Source: Gonatopus flavifemur
Taxonomy: Eukaryota; Arthropoda; Insecta; Hymenoptera; Dryinidae
Reading direction: 5' to 3'
DNA length: 64,000 bases
Assembly (NCBI GenBank): GCA_018340375.1
Contig: JAFFJZ010000007.1
Span: forward strand, 30,354,001-30,418,000
Made by a program: the position numbers and the translations under genes. Shown here piece after piece: positions 22,938-33,399 of this stretch (position 1 is its first letter; each line of letters begins with the position of its first letter). The notes under the pieces were generated by a model, which worked only from the letters and a program-made list of their open reading frames with translations, was not told the DNA's origin and did not search any database.

Positions 22938-24011
22938 TTAGGCATTCAAAAGATGTTCAAAATGAGCGTCGTTTTGCCTTTGACAAAGCGCAATTCTTTT
23001 ATGAAAGTTTTCTACAGTTGCTTGCAACGTAGCAGGTGTTATTGCTGTGCATGCTCTTCTTATTCGATCTTTCATGTCATCGCGTGTTGTTGGAGGTTCA
23101 CGGAATACAACATTTTTTATGTAACCCCACAAGAAAAAATCAGGTGGCGTCAGATCTGGCGACCTAGGTGGCCATCGCACAGGTCCTCCACGACCAATCC
23201 ACCTTCTGGGAAACTTCTGGTCCAGAAATTTTCGAACAATTCGCATGTAATGAGGAGGTGCTCCATCCTGTTGGAACCACATCCTTGATCTCACGTCAAG
23301 ACTTACGTCTTCCATAAGAGCAGGGAGTTCAAAATGCAAAAAACGAAGATACTCCGCGCCAGTCAGGTTTCCTTAAAAAAAATACGGCCCTATGATCCTG
23401 GAATCTACAATTCCGCACCAAACGTTCACACTCCAACGGTGTTGATGATTAATTGTACGGACCCAGTAAGGATTCTGAGCACTCCAATAATGGCAATTGT
23501 GCCTATTGAAAATTCCAACATTGTGAAATATTGCCTCATCAGAGAACATAACGTGATGAGAGAAAGTAGGATCTTCTTCGATTCTCCGTTGGGCCCACGT
23601 GCAGAAGTTCAATCTTGTTATGAAATCCTCAGCTGTTAGAGATTGCACCAAAGTGATATGGTACGGATGATAATCCAACGATTTCAAGATACGCTGAGCT
23701 GTGGATCGAGGAATCCCGGTCATTTCCTCAATATCCCGAGGACTGATACGTGGATTAATATGAATCAATGCCAGCACAGCCAGCGATCTCACATCAGGAT
23801 CATTGTCATCCGCATAAACTTTCTTGTTCCTCTGTCGTTTGAGGAGACCTTGACGAGCACGTTGTTCAAGAAATCGGATCGTAATGCGATTTGGACACCT
23901 CAGATCCGGGAAACGACGTTGAAACGTTCTCACAGCTTCAACATAATTTCCCCGCGCTTCACCAAGACACAACAAAACGTCAACAATATCGTTTGGCGCG
24001 TAATCAGACGT
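22938..24011 (-). pseudogene. DD41D-type transposase with one in-frame stop
   Basis: The frame reads from about 24011 (no clear ATG; the region YAPNDIVD is where the family usually begins) to the stop at 22938-22940. Near the start, GNYVEAVRTFQRRFPDLRCP resembles the helix-turn-helix region called DUF4817. A second helix region is SPRDIEEMTGIPRSTAQRIL. Catalytic residues are the aspartates in FSDEAIF, QQDGAPPHY and TPPDFFLWG. The last two are 41 residues apart, hence DD41D, as in rosa-type elements. A single TAA at 23373-23375, next to a run of eight T on the coding strand, interrupts an otherwise continuous frame. The true start codon also seems lost. The protein ends FEHLLNA, like the fragment at 2-250. 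Confidence 0.9.
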
Positions 24012-24143
24012 GATATTTAGAAATGTGTTTCCTCCAAATGATAACAGAGAACTGAGCAGTTTGGGAATGCTGAATTTCTAAGGTATTCACACGTGAATCA
24101 AAACAATAACAATTTCCAAGAACAAAACCAAAACAAAACACAA

Positions 24144-24519
24144 CCGACGGCAATTTCCGGGAGATGAGAAACACCCAAGAGTTGAGCATTATGTTAGACA
24201 GAATACAATCCGAGGGTTTGAGAATTCTCATTTTCTCATCAATTAGAGCGCCATCTATGGGGATTTCGAAAAAACGTTTGAGACAAAAGTTCCTTGGTTT
24301 TTAGCGTAGAATCTAAACCGGTAGTGAAAAATAGGGGATTCCATTTAAAAAACATGAGTTGACCTTAGAATGACCTTGGAAGTGGGATCCGAGGCCAAAG
24401 CCAAGTTCACCATCGGATGTCCCCCTCAGATTTTTACATTTTTTTCCCGGAACATTTTCTTCTGAATCTATTCGTTTTCGAGATATTCTAAGTGACAGAT
24501 CAAAATGGGACACCCTGTA
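24144..24519 (-). repeat. Right terminal inverted repeat of the DD41D element
   Basis: Inverse of 22448-22823; see that entry for shared blocks. Confidence 0.93.
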
Positions 24520-24712
24520 TATGTTCTAAGGTTTACCGGAACGAATTTTTACTTGGCGCAAAATTTCGCCCGCTCTTCCTGATGCTTGAGTGCCCTTAAA
24601 TTGACCAATCGTAACCAAATTCTCCTTTTCCTTCCTTCTTTTTCGACGTTTGACTATTATTGGTGATTCATCTAAATATTCCCAAACAATTACCAAATTC
24701 CTTTTTTTGGTA

Positions 24713-24979
24713 CACGGAGAAAAATGTATCTTGAAAAATACCATAATTTATGGATTTTTGGCGTTGGTCTAACCCGAATCAAAATATTTACTTGAAGATA
24801 CCTCTAAAAGTACCATAATGGCTGGGACTTTTATGAGGAAGGTACCATACTCCTTTATAAAAGTCCAAGAAATTATGGGACTTTTAGAGATTCGTTCATG
24901 TAAATATTATGACTCGGGTCAGACCAACGCCAAAAATCCATAGATTATGGTATTTTTCAAGATATCTGTTTTCTCAGTG
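24713..24979. mobile_element. MITE, CACGGAGAAAAAT / CACTGAGAAAA ends, TA flanked
   Basis: 267 bp. The arms share 'taccataatttatggatttt', 'ggcgttggtctaacccg' and 'ggacttttat' in inverted order. TA at 24711-24712 and 24980-24981. Non-coding. Confidence 0.85.
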
Positions 24980-24981
24980 TA

Positions 24982-26110
24982 CATTTTTGGTCAGCCCGAG
25001 TTAGCAGTTATTCCTGAATAATTGACCATGAGACCACTGATATTTACATTGTTCTGTCAAAAGTATACTGTGGTCAGCTTTGCGCACATCTCCATAAAAT
25101 AATCAAAACATGACTAATTGAAAACCAAAATATAACGAATTTTTGTGGTGGGAATCATGAAAACCGTCGAATCATTATTCAATGAATGAACATGCGCATA
25201 GGAATCCTATATAATTTTCCAATCACTGATCAATCATTAGCGAATGAAATTGAAATCAATCAAACTGACCAATGATTTGAACCAATCCATGCTTGGCTGG
25301 GTAGGTCTCGAGTGTTCTCTAAGATTAGCATATTACAGAACCCGAAAATTCCCATTTATCCCTCGAATACTGAAATCCGACAGTAAATCAGTGTACATTA
25401 GTTTACATGTTCAAGAGACCACAGTTTGCACCAAAACTTGTTGATCGTGAATTTTAGCTTGCTGTTTTTCCGAGTAAGAATGTTATTTTATTCCGAACAT
25501 TATCATTCTAAAGTATGAAATATTGAACGACTTTTTCCAAGGATGAGGTATCATGGAGAGTAGGACGAGAAGAAAACTCAAACAAGGTTGAATGTTTGTA
25601 GATCAATTGACGAGGGGAAGATTATTCACTCAAGTCAAAAACCCTTTTTCAACCTATCGAACCTTGAATTCGTTTGAAGTTAAGTTGTACGCGCCGAAAG
25701 AGAATAGTTAAAAATAATTGAACGAGAGAACTGGGAGAGGAAAATAAAGGACAAAAAATGAATGAAATCTTCAAATCTTTGACTGAATTGGGAGGTAATT
25801 TGATCTGCATTACGAGTGTTTCTTTGACATATTTTGTCTCGCATTCCTGACAAGCGAAAGAGTGATAAGCGAGACCAGCATAATTCATGTATAATTACAA
25901 ATGTGCGGAAGTATATAACAGTTGTCCAGGGTCATATGTCATGCAGAGTGCTGATATATCTGCTCTTTTCCGTTTGCAAGTTGTTCATATGGTTATTTTG
26001 ATCGCATCCATATCCAATCCGAAGTAACACACGTATTCCGACGCAAATTCTTTAGAGCATCCGCAGCAACTTCACTGAAATGTATTTTTCAAAGAAATAT
26101 TCTGTCACAC
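24982..26110. other. No recognisable feature
   Basis: Unremarkable AT-rich DNA with short unrecognised open frames. Confidence 0.45.
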
Positions 26111-26118
26111 AGTAGAAA

Positions 26119-26442
26119 CCCTCATGAAAAAACCCGATATCGGAATTTCATCGTTAAATCATCAGTTGTGATAATACTATCCGAAATCTATCCTGTTGTT
26201 CCATTATCGTACAAGCCCGATAAAAATACGATATCTACAATGATTATCTAATGTAAACCCCATATAGATATCTATGGAGAAATCATTGGGTTGCTGGTTC
26301 AGTTTTGTATCGGATAATTATTGTAGACATCGTATTTTCATCGGACTTGTCTGATAATGAAACAACACGATAGATTTCGGATAGTATTGATACAACTGAT
26401 GATTGAACGATGAAATCCCGATATCGGATTTTCTCACGTGGG
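26119..26442. mobile_element. Palindromic element with CCGATATCGG arms
   Basis: Left arm 'cccgatatcggaatttcatc' then 'atcatcagttgt'; right arm the inverse near 26385-26442. Both arms also share 'gtacaagcccgat'/'atcggacttgtc'-like blocks. About 325 bp. Target duplication not clear. Confidence 0.7.
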
Positions 26443-26579
26443 AAGTACATCTGCAGTCCATCACTCCACAATTTACGTACGCCGGTATACCACTGACACC
26501 TGAATACTCGGATTAATATAGAAAATTACTCGCGTAGTTCGAGTAATTCGGGAAATATGGGTCATATGAGGAATAATTA

Positions 26580-27865
26580 TTAGGTGTACAAATAAGTTTC
26601 CGCGGTTTTTTATAAAAAATTAGGAATTTATTGTAAAGGAAAAGTACATTACGTTTTATTCAAAGTATTTTCCATCATTTGACACTACTTTTCCCCATCT
26701 TTCTGGCAACATTCGGATACCCCGTCGAAAAAACTCTTCATCTTTTGACGCTATCCACAAATCTACCCAATTTTTGGTGTCTTCATATGATGTGAAGCGC
26801 TGCTCAGACAGACCATGTGCCATCGACCGGAACAGGTGATAATCAGAAGGGGCTAAGTCTGGTGAATACGGCGGGTGGGGTAAAACTTCCCAGTTGAGTG
26901 TTTCCAAGTATGTTTTTACCGGCGCCGCAACATGTGGACGAGCATTATCTTGTAAAAGAATAATTTTGTCGTGTCTGGAGTAGTAATGGGCGCGTTTTTC
27001 CTCAAGTGCCCGACTCAATCTCATCAATTGTGTTCGGTAGAGAGCTCCAGTAATGGTTTCGCTTGGTTTCAGCAATTCATAATACACGACACCAAGCTGA
27101 TCCCACCAAATACACAGCATGAGTTTTTTTCCATGAATATTCGGCTTAGCTGTCGATGTTGATGGTTCGCCGGGCTTAACCCATGACTTTCTCTTCTTTG
27201 GATTATCGTAGTGAATCCATTTTTCGTCACCAGTGATTATACGATGCAAAAAACTCTTTTTTTTATTCCTGGCAAGCAGCATTTCACTCATGCATAATCG
27301 GCGTTCAACGTCTCTCGGCTTTAGTTCATATGGAACCCAATTTCCTTGTTTTTGAATCATTCCTAACGATTTTAAACGATGTGAAATTGCTTGTTGAGTC
27401 ACTTGTAGAGTAAGTGCAAGTTCTTTTTGCGTTTGGGACGAATCTTCCTCCAATAGTACTTCTAATTCCATGTCTTCGTACACTTTCGGCCTTCCACTGC
27501 GTTCTTTGTCTTTAACGTCAAACTCACCGTTCTTAAACTTTTGAAACCATTCCTGACAACTTCTCTCACTTAAAGCAGCTTCACCATATGCTTCTAGAAG
27601 CAATCGATGCGCCTCAGCTGCAGATTTTTTCACATTAAAGAAGTAAATCAAAAGTTCCCGCAAATGATGCTTATTCGGAATAAAACTTGACATTTTTGCA
27701 CGAAAAAAATTACGTGATGCTGATACGGAATCACTAGTACTTTAAGGTTATGGTGTTGCCAGATGACTAAACTTGGGATATTACGTTTTACATCTGACAA
27801 TTTCTCCATAACCTTCTGGTGGGGCCATCTTTTGACAAACCGCGGAAACTTATTTGTACACCTAA
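26580..27865 (-). mobile_element. Complete Mos1-like (mauritiana-type) mariner
   Basis: 1286 bp, the same length as Mos1. Perfect 29-bp TIRs begin ttaggtgtacaaataagttt. TA duplication at 26578-26579 and 27866-27867. The transposase frame is uninterrupted, so this copy looks potentially autonomous. Confidence 0.96.
26656..27693 (-). CDS. mariner transposase, 345 residues, apparently intact
   Basis: A DNA transposase that would bind the element's 29-bp TIRs, excise the element and insert it at TA. It has the 345-residue length of Mos1. An N-terminal helix-turn-helix lies at about 24-55 (AAEAHRLLLEAYG...CQEWFQKFK) and a second at about 86-111 (TQKELALTLQVTQQAISHRL). The linker WVPYEL at 119-124 corresponds to the WVPHEL motif of mariners. 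Catalytic aspartates are D156 (TGDEKW), D249 (LQDNARPH) and D284 (APSDYHLF), at the positions known for Mos1, with 34 residues between the last two. The start is supported by MSSFIPNK, which matches Mos1-type N termini. Upstream, 172 bp separate the ATG from the TIR end; downstream about 76 bp. No stop or frameshift is seen. Activity cannot be judged from sequence alone. Confidence 0.95.
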   Translation of the reverse strand: MSSFIPNKHHLRELLIYFFNVKKSAAEAHRLLLEAYGEAALSERSCQEWFQKFKNGEFDVKDKERSGRPKVYEDMELEVLLEEDSSQTQKELALTLQVTQQAISHRLKSLGMIQKQGNWVPYELKPRDVERRLCMSEMLLARNKKKSFLHRIITGDEKWIHYDNPKKRKSWVKPGEPSTSTAKPNIHGKKLMLCIWWDQLGVVYYELLKPSETITGALYRTQLMRLSRALEEKRAHYYSRHDKIILLQDNARPHVAAPVKTYLETLNWEVLPHPPYSPDLAPSDYHLFRSMAHGLSEQRFTSYEDTKNWVDLWIASKDEEFFRRGIRMLPERWGKVVSNDGKYFE

Positions 27866-27867
27866 TA

Positions 27868-28928
27868 TATAGGAGGTCCTATAAAGCACAAAATTTTTGA
27901 AATGCACATCATTTTCGTTCTAGTGAAGTATTGGCTCTGAACGTTTCACGATTTTCATCTGCTGTCTTTGTGGTTAGTAGTCACGGAGGGCTGAATGGCG
28001 CGTGATTCTTATTTGTTTTCTGTAAAGGTAGGTAAATGGGTTGCGTCATGACAAAACAGCGTGTTGTGACAATGAAACCTTACTACAAACCGTAAGCCAT
28101 TGAATGAATCGACTGTCAATAAAACCAAATTGTTTTGTTGTTGTTGTGATCGTTATATGTGTTATTGGTCAATAAAACCAAAAGAGAGGTGAAAAATGGG
28201 TTAACCATAGTTCAATAGGCTAGCTCTCACCGTGTGAAAAAGTTATTTTTCACCTTTGTAAGGCTGGCTTCATTTTTCATCATTTTACGGTGATTTTTAC
28301 ATTTCATTTTTCTCAGTGTTCAGTAATCAAATTTATTCAGATTATATGAGTGAATTTTTCAACCTTTGTAAACCTTTTTTTCATTTACAGAGAAAATATT
28401 TGCTTTATTCCTATCCATGTTCATTCGCTAACCGTCGAGCAGATTACCTTGCTTAATTCAGTTAGAATTTCAGAATTTCTAATTGAAAGAGTAGGATGTT
28501 ACATCGTTGAAGTTTCATCTCCTTTTTCTTTTTCTCTAGACGAGGAACAATTTTCTCTCCATAACTGAATCTCAAGTCAAGGTCCTGGTGTGCTCAATTA
28601 TGGGATGTATGAGTCAAGATATTTTCCTCTGTCATGACCAATTTATTGGCAAGCGATAGATTATCTACAGATCTGGGTGGCTCGAAGCCGTCCGATTAAG
28701 TTGAAGTTTCTGGGAATCGTTTTCACTACCGAACCAATTAAATGTCTTCAAGCCCACCTCTAGAGGGGAACAATTGGCTATCTTACATAAGAAAGATAGT
28801 TCATCTCTTACTTTCAATTGAACCGTGATTTTTCTGGAGAAAATCAAGGAGTATTCGAATATAGTTCCTCAATGAATAGAAAATCCGAATCGTTGATTTC
28901 CATTACCTATTCAATGTATTTTCACCTG
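27868..28928. other. No recognisable gene; possible decayed MITE near 28195-28320
   Basis: Between 28190 and 28320, 'ggtgaaaaatg' and 'ttttcacc' words recur and the sequence ends 'tttttctcagtgt', like the right ends of the CAC-terminus group. No left end was found. Confidence 0.4.
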
Positions 28929-29212
28929 CACTGTAAAAAAAACTTCGGAAAACTTCCAGTACCATACTGGAAGAATAAACCTGTACACTTGTACCGGAAA
29001 ATTACATTCAAATCGTGTAAATTCTAGTAGACGTATGAGAAAATTCTCACATTTATACTGGAAAATTGGAGTGAAAAATATGAAATTTCATGTAAAGTAC
29101 GGATAAATTCCGGTACAACAGGAATTTCCTTGTACGTAAACTGAAAAATTGCTCATGAACAGAAATATTCCAGTCCCTGGATACCGGAAAATTCCAGTTT
29201 TTTTCAACAGTG
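28929..29212. mobile_element. MITE, CACTGTAAAAAAAAC ends, GGAAAATTCC-rich
   Basis: 284 bp between cactgtaaaaaaaact and its inverse (ttttttcaacagtg). The interior is full of ccagtac and ggaaaatt words in both orientations. It shares these with 36346-38183 and 38810-39148, forming one family. Confidence 0.72.
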
Positions 29213-29613
29213 CGTTGCATATAAACATGATCTTGATGATGTTGAAGAAAATATAAAGGATGACCTTTATATTCGTTTGATTTCACACAATTCACGTAGC
29301 GTATGAGAAGAAAAGTTCTATATGAAAGTGATCACGATGATATCGAAGCAGAAATAAGATCTCAGTATTATATGGGTTATCATGGATTCTCAGTTAAGAG
29401 GTATAAAATTCACTGTTTTGTGGCAAATAAGGAATATATCCGATTCAAGATATTTCATGTTGGGTGATTCATTCAGTGGTAACTTATTCATATCCTGAAG
29501 ATGGCCAACCAATGCATCCTTTTTTTTTTATTTTACAAGAGACCAAGGAAAATACTTGGACCAGGGAAGATACAAGATACAAACTTTCTGATCTACTTAA
29601 TTTTTTCGATATA

Positions 29614-30930
29614 CAGTGCGAGACAAAAAGATAGGCCATCCATCATTCTTATTGAATTCATAATATATATGCAAGATAATGTATATTTTGTGCACCAAAT
29701 ATATTGGTCTTCCTATTATGTGTTAACCCACGGCGAATCAGTTCCGCTGAATGGTACGTGTGAATGTTATAGAAACAAATGTAAATATGAGCTACGACAA
29801 GTGGGACAAAATTATAAGACAGGGTACATACAATATGTATAAAATGAATCTGAAATAAGTCTATGTTATGAATATGAATTCTATCAATACTTTGTAATGC
29901 CACCTTTTTTTTGTATAACATCAATCAAACGTTTTGGAATCGATTTGTACAATTTTTTAATGTTTTTTCGCGGTAATTTGTTCCATTCTTCTATAATTTC
30001 ACATTTCAATTATTCAACTGTCTGAAATTGTTGCCCACCTGCATAAACATTCCTGGATAACTCTGCCCACACGTTTTCTATGATATTGAGGTCTGGTGAT
30101 CGTGCAGGCCAATCCAGAACTTGAATATTTTTTGAAATGAAATATTGCTTCGCGACCTTAGCACTATGGACTGATGCATTATCTTGCTGGAAAATCCACT
30201 GTTTCCGAGTGATGCGAGCGGCATGTTTCTCTAATTGTTCATCAATTGAATCAATATGCCTCTGACTATTCATTCTGCCCGAAATGATTTTTATATCGGT
30301 CTTCCCATGATAGCCGATTCCAGCCCAAACCATAACACCTCCTCCACCCATTTGTCGGCGACTCAATATAACTTCCTCCTTCCTCAAATCGTGGAAGTAA
30401 TAAGCCTATCCATCAGGGCCGTCCAAATTGAATTTCTTTTCGTCGCTGAAAATCACTTTTCTCCATTGTTTCTTCCAGTGTACATGCATTTTCGCGAACT
30501 CCAAACGCTTTTCCCTATGATGTGGCGTTAAAGGGGGTCGACGTTTCAAATGTTTGCATCCCTTCAATACGCGTTGAACGTTTTTTTTATTTGTTGTAAC
30601 GCCAGCTGCTTTGGCAATTTCCCTCGCCGTTCCTTCAAAATTTGACGCTGTTCGTATAATAAGTCGCCCCTGTCGGTCTGTTAATGCTCGAGGACGTCCA
30701 CTAGATTCTTTTTTGCCATAGCTATCGGGATCTCTAAGAAGGGCACGAACCACTGTTCTACTTCTATAAAGTAATTCCGCAATTTTTGAAATGGAATACT
30801 TTCCTGAACGAAGTAATAAAATTCTATCAATTTCACTTGTATTTAAAGCTTTTCCACGACCCATTTCGATACTAAATTTGGAAATACTTTACTCTGCCCG
30901 TTTACGATCGTACTGAATACGTATGATTTC
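29614..30930 (-). mobile_element. Tc1-like element, one TIR missing
   Basis: Left end: TA (29612-29613) followed by cagtgcgagacaaaaagata, a typical Tc1-type terminus. The transposase lies on the minus strand. Between its start (30864) and the AAAGACATCT palindrome beginning near 30931 I find no inverse of that terminus, so the 5' end appears lost or replaced. Confidence 0.85.
29884..30864 (-). pseudogene. Tc1-like (DD34E) transposase with two in-frame stops
   Basis: The start MGRGKALNTSEIDRILLL lies at 30862-30864, and the frame stays in register to TGA at 29884-29886 (about 327 codons; family 340 or so). The N terminus has the paired-like helix-turn-helix (ISKIAELLYRSRTVVRALL), then GRPRALTDR. 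The catalytic triad is D in IFSDEKKFN, D in QQDNASVH and E in DLNIIENVW, with 34 residues between the last two: DD34E. A glycine-rich GGGGVMVWAGI segment precedes the second aspartate, as is usual. TAG at 30406-30408 (after GPDG) and TAA at 30010-30012 (after FQTVE) interrupt the frame without shifting it. The end, KRLIDVIQKKGGITKY, is complete. Two stops and a missing TIR make it a dead copy. Confidence 0.93.
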
Positions 30931-31163
30931 ATTTAGATGTCTTTTAGATGTCTCTTCTTTGGTCTAAAAGATATCTAAAAGACCTCTAAAAGATGTCTTG
31001 AAAGATATCTTCGAAGATGTCTTCGAAAACCTCTTTCAGAGGTCTGTTAGATATCTTTCAGACCAAAGAAAAGTTTTAGACATCTAAAAGACATCTAAAT
31101 GTGTTGCGCAAGACATCTTGAACTTATCGAAAGGATATCGCAAGACATGAATTGTTATGTGGG
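30931..31163. repeat. AAAGACATCT palindrome, partial CCC...GGG-group element
   Basis: 'tctttggtctaaaagatatc' recurs inverted around the centre near 31010. The 3' part (cgcaagacatgaattgttat, then gtggg) matches the right end of the complete relative at 47243-47386. The left CCC end is absent, so it is truncated. Confidence 0.75.
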
Positions 31164-31243
31164 TAGTTGTTGAAATTCATAGTTTGCCGTTGATTTGTAT
31201 GAATCAATATTTAACGTTATAGGTGAGTTGTCGGTGCCCGAAT

Positions 31244-31440
31244 GAAGATTTCTTTTGAATGTCTAAAAGATTTCTTATGTAAAAGTTTTCACTGTCTTTA
31301 AGATGTCTTCATTCAAGAAATCTAAAAGATGTCTTCAGATCTCTTTTAGATGTCTTTTAGATCTCTTAAACTAATACAGCTTGGAGACAGTGAAAACTTT
31401 TGCATAAAGAAATTTTCGAGACATCTAAAAGGAATCTTTT
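31244..31440. repeat. Palindrome with GATGTCTTTTAGAT words
   Basis: 'atgtaaaagttttcactgtc' near 31278-31300 is inverted as 'gacagtgaaaacttttgcat' near 31386-31406. Between them lie repeated agatgtct/agatctct words. Related in wording to 30931-31163. Confidence 0.7.
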
Positions 31441-32575
31441 GGACAAAGCAAAATTTTTGTTGTATGTGTTACGTATTACGTTCCCCTTTTTGGAACAATA
31501 TAATGTTTAATTTTCAGTTTTTTTTCGTTGCCGCAGAAATTACCCCTTAATTGAGAATCACTTATATATACTGATTTCAATGATCTATCCAGTTGGCATT
31601 CAAGGGAAATTAGATGCGGCAATTTCAAATTCAAAGAAAATCAGATAAGTTCAACACTCTATTCCAGCGTAAAAACCGTCCACCGTTTTCCCACTTAATA
31701 TTCTGGTATTCGTGCTTTCTTCGTGTGGAAGTGTGTAATCATTTTCACCTCATTCTTAAATCAGATAATATTATTTGATAATGTGAGTCTACAAATTCAG
31801 AAAGATATTCCTACAAGTGAATAAATGTCACTCATTTGGTGTTGATTGTTCGAGATCTTCAGAAAAATAAGACATCCTCAATCATCTTTGCAACATGGTT
31901 GGAATATTAATAATGATAATTCGTTATATAAATATCACTGAGGGAAATTTCTTTCAACCAAATGAATAGTGTATTTGTCCTTTCTCCATGGCATATTCCT
32001 TGGGATTGATGAAATATTTGATCAAATCAAATAATGGAGTGTATGCTGCAAATAAATTGGGCTTTTAAATAAATAATTTATTCACCAATTTTGCATCCAA
32101 CTGAATATTCAATTCTCATAAATGAATATTTCATGAAGAGAGAAGAAATTAATATCTTGCTTTCTCGTTTAGAGGGGAGGTTTGTGATCGTTTCGAGAAA
32201 CCGAAATCTTTTTTGTCTCCAAAATGGATATTCATCAGACCAAAATGTTCCTCTCAATCATCTTTGTCGGTCTGTCAACAAATTGCGAACGCGAATATCT
32301 CCTGTTCTGCTTATCCGATCGTTATGAAAATTATATCGCAACTGTAGATCGAGGAAATGCTGGTCCCATATGAGTTCCAGCTTAATTGGTCCAGAGCAAT
32401 TGGATGAAAAAGGACGAATTTGATAAAAAATGCGATTTTTGCGAACGTGCGTTTCTCATAAAACTTATCCCATATGACTTATTGTTCCCGTTTGGATCAA
32501 TAGGGATTGTAATGGTGTTACATAAGATTCGGATGCATTGGTTGAAAGATGATTTGAAGATGAGGAATAAGACTG
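31441..32575. other. No recognisable feature
   Basis: AT-rich; open frames short and unrecognised. Confidence 0.4.
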
Positions 32576-33399
32576 GGCTACAAAATTGGAGTGGCCCATT
32601 GGTTCGGGAACCGGAATTCACTTTTCCGAAGGTTTTTGGTCCGCTCAATCCGAATTCGAGGTCCAAATCTCTCGATCAGCTCTGGTTTTCGAGATATCCT
32701 AACCTGAAAATACAAAACACAGGAAATGTAGCATATATTTGAGCCTATGTAGCATTGAACTTCTTTTGGTACTCAAAAAAACTATGAACATCATTCCAAA
32801 GTATAAGCTTTGCCCTTCCAAATGCCGTTGCGTTTGCTCAAATATCTTTTGTATTCGCTGAGATATTGCATTTTGAAATTTCCATGTTTGTGAATTAATC
32901 TAAATCTGAAAATTTTCAACATGGAAATTCCAAAATGCCATATCTCAGCGAATACAAAAGATATTGGAGCAAACTCAACGGCATTGGGAGGGCAAAGCTT
33001 ATACTTTGGGATGATGTTTATAGTGTTTTGAGTAACAGAAGAAGTTCGATGCTACATGAGCTCAAATACAGGCTAAAATCGTTGTTTTTGTATTTTTGGA
33101 TTAAGATGCCTGGTGAAAATGATCTCGAAATTCTTTCATAATATTTTATAGGAGTCATGTTTTCTCATAAAAATCCCAATTTCTTGACAAGTTATGACAA
33201 AATCTCATAATTTCTCGAGATATTCGGACTTTTATGAGAAATTATCAAGAATTATGAGATCATTTTCGCCAGGGATATCTCGAAAACCAGAGCTAATCGA
33301 GTGATTTAGACCTCGGATTCGGATTCAGCGCATCAAAAAACTTCGGAAAGGTAAATTCCGGTTTCCGAACCAATGGGGCACCTTAATTTTGTAGCTCAA
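32576..33399. mobile_element. Long palindrome with ~313-bp arms, interrupted once
   Basis: Left arm 32576-32889 and right arm 32918-33399 match as inverted repeats throughout ('cccattggttcgg', 'ctctggttttcgagatatcc', 'aagtataagctttgcccttcc', 'tgaaatttccatgtt'). After removing the MITE at 33108-33274 and its target duplication, the right arm is 313 bp against 314 for the left. The centre is about 28 bp. Outer ends may extend further; a 'ttttttctagtgta' near 33462 could be one terminus. No coding capacity recognised. Confidence 0.85.
33108..33274. mobile_element. MITE, CCTGGTGAAAAT ends, AT target duplication
   Basis: 167 bp, from gcctggtgaaaatgatctcg to the inverse ending cattttcgccaggg. AT at 33106-33107 and 33275-33276. 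The mirror position in the left arm of the surrounding palindrome (near 32698) lacks it and shows a single AT, so the empty site is known. The interior has 'ttctcataa'/'ttatgagaa' pairs. Confidence 0.88.

Larger units (their letters stand above)
22448..24519 (-). mobile_element. DD41D mariner-like element with very long TIRs
   Basis: 2072 bp from TACAGGGTGTCCC to its inverse. The TIRs of about 376 bp (22448-22823, 24144-24519) have equal length, with roughly a dozen mismatches by eye. The host sequence on either side rejoins as the right end of the element type seen at 12864-13146 (gctcgctccagta...tatg(t/c)tctaagg). This fixes the ends and the TA duplication (22446-22447, 24520-24521). The transposase lies on the minus strand. 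Most mariners have TIRs near 30 bp. Confidence 0.93.

Noticed and set aside
22839..23288. 149-codon plus-strand open frame
   Set aside because: Antisense shadow of the DD41D transposase.
27900..28040. Possible 5' exon ending in a GTAGGT donor near 28027
   Set aside because: A single donor-like match without an open frame or acceptor nearby is not enough.
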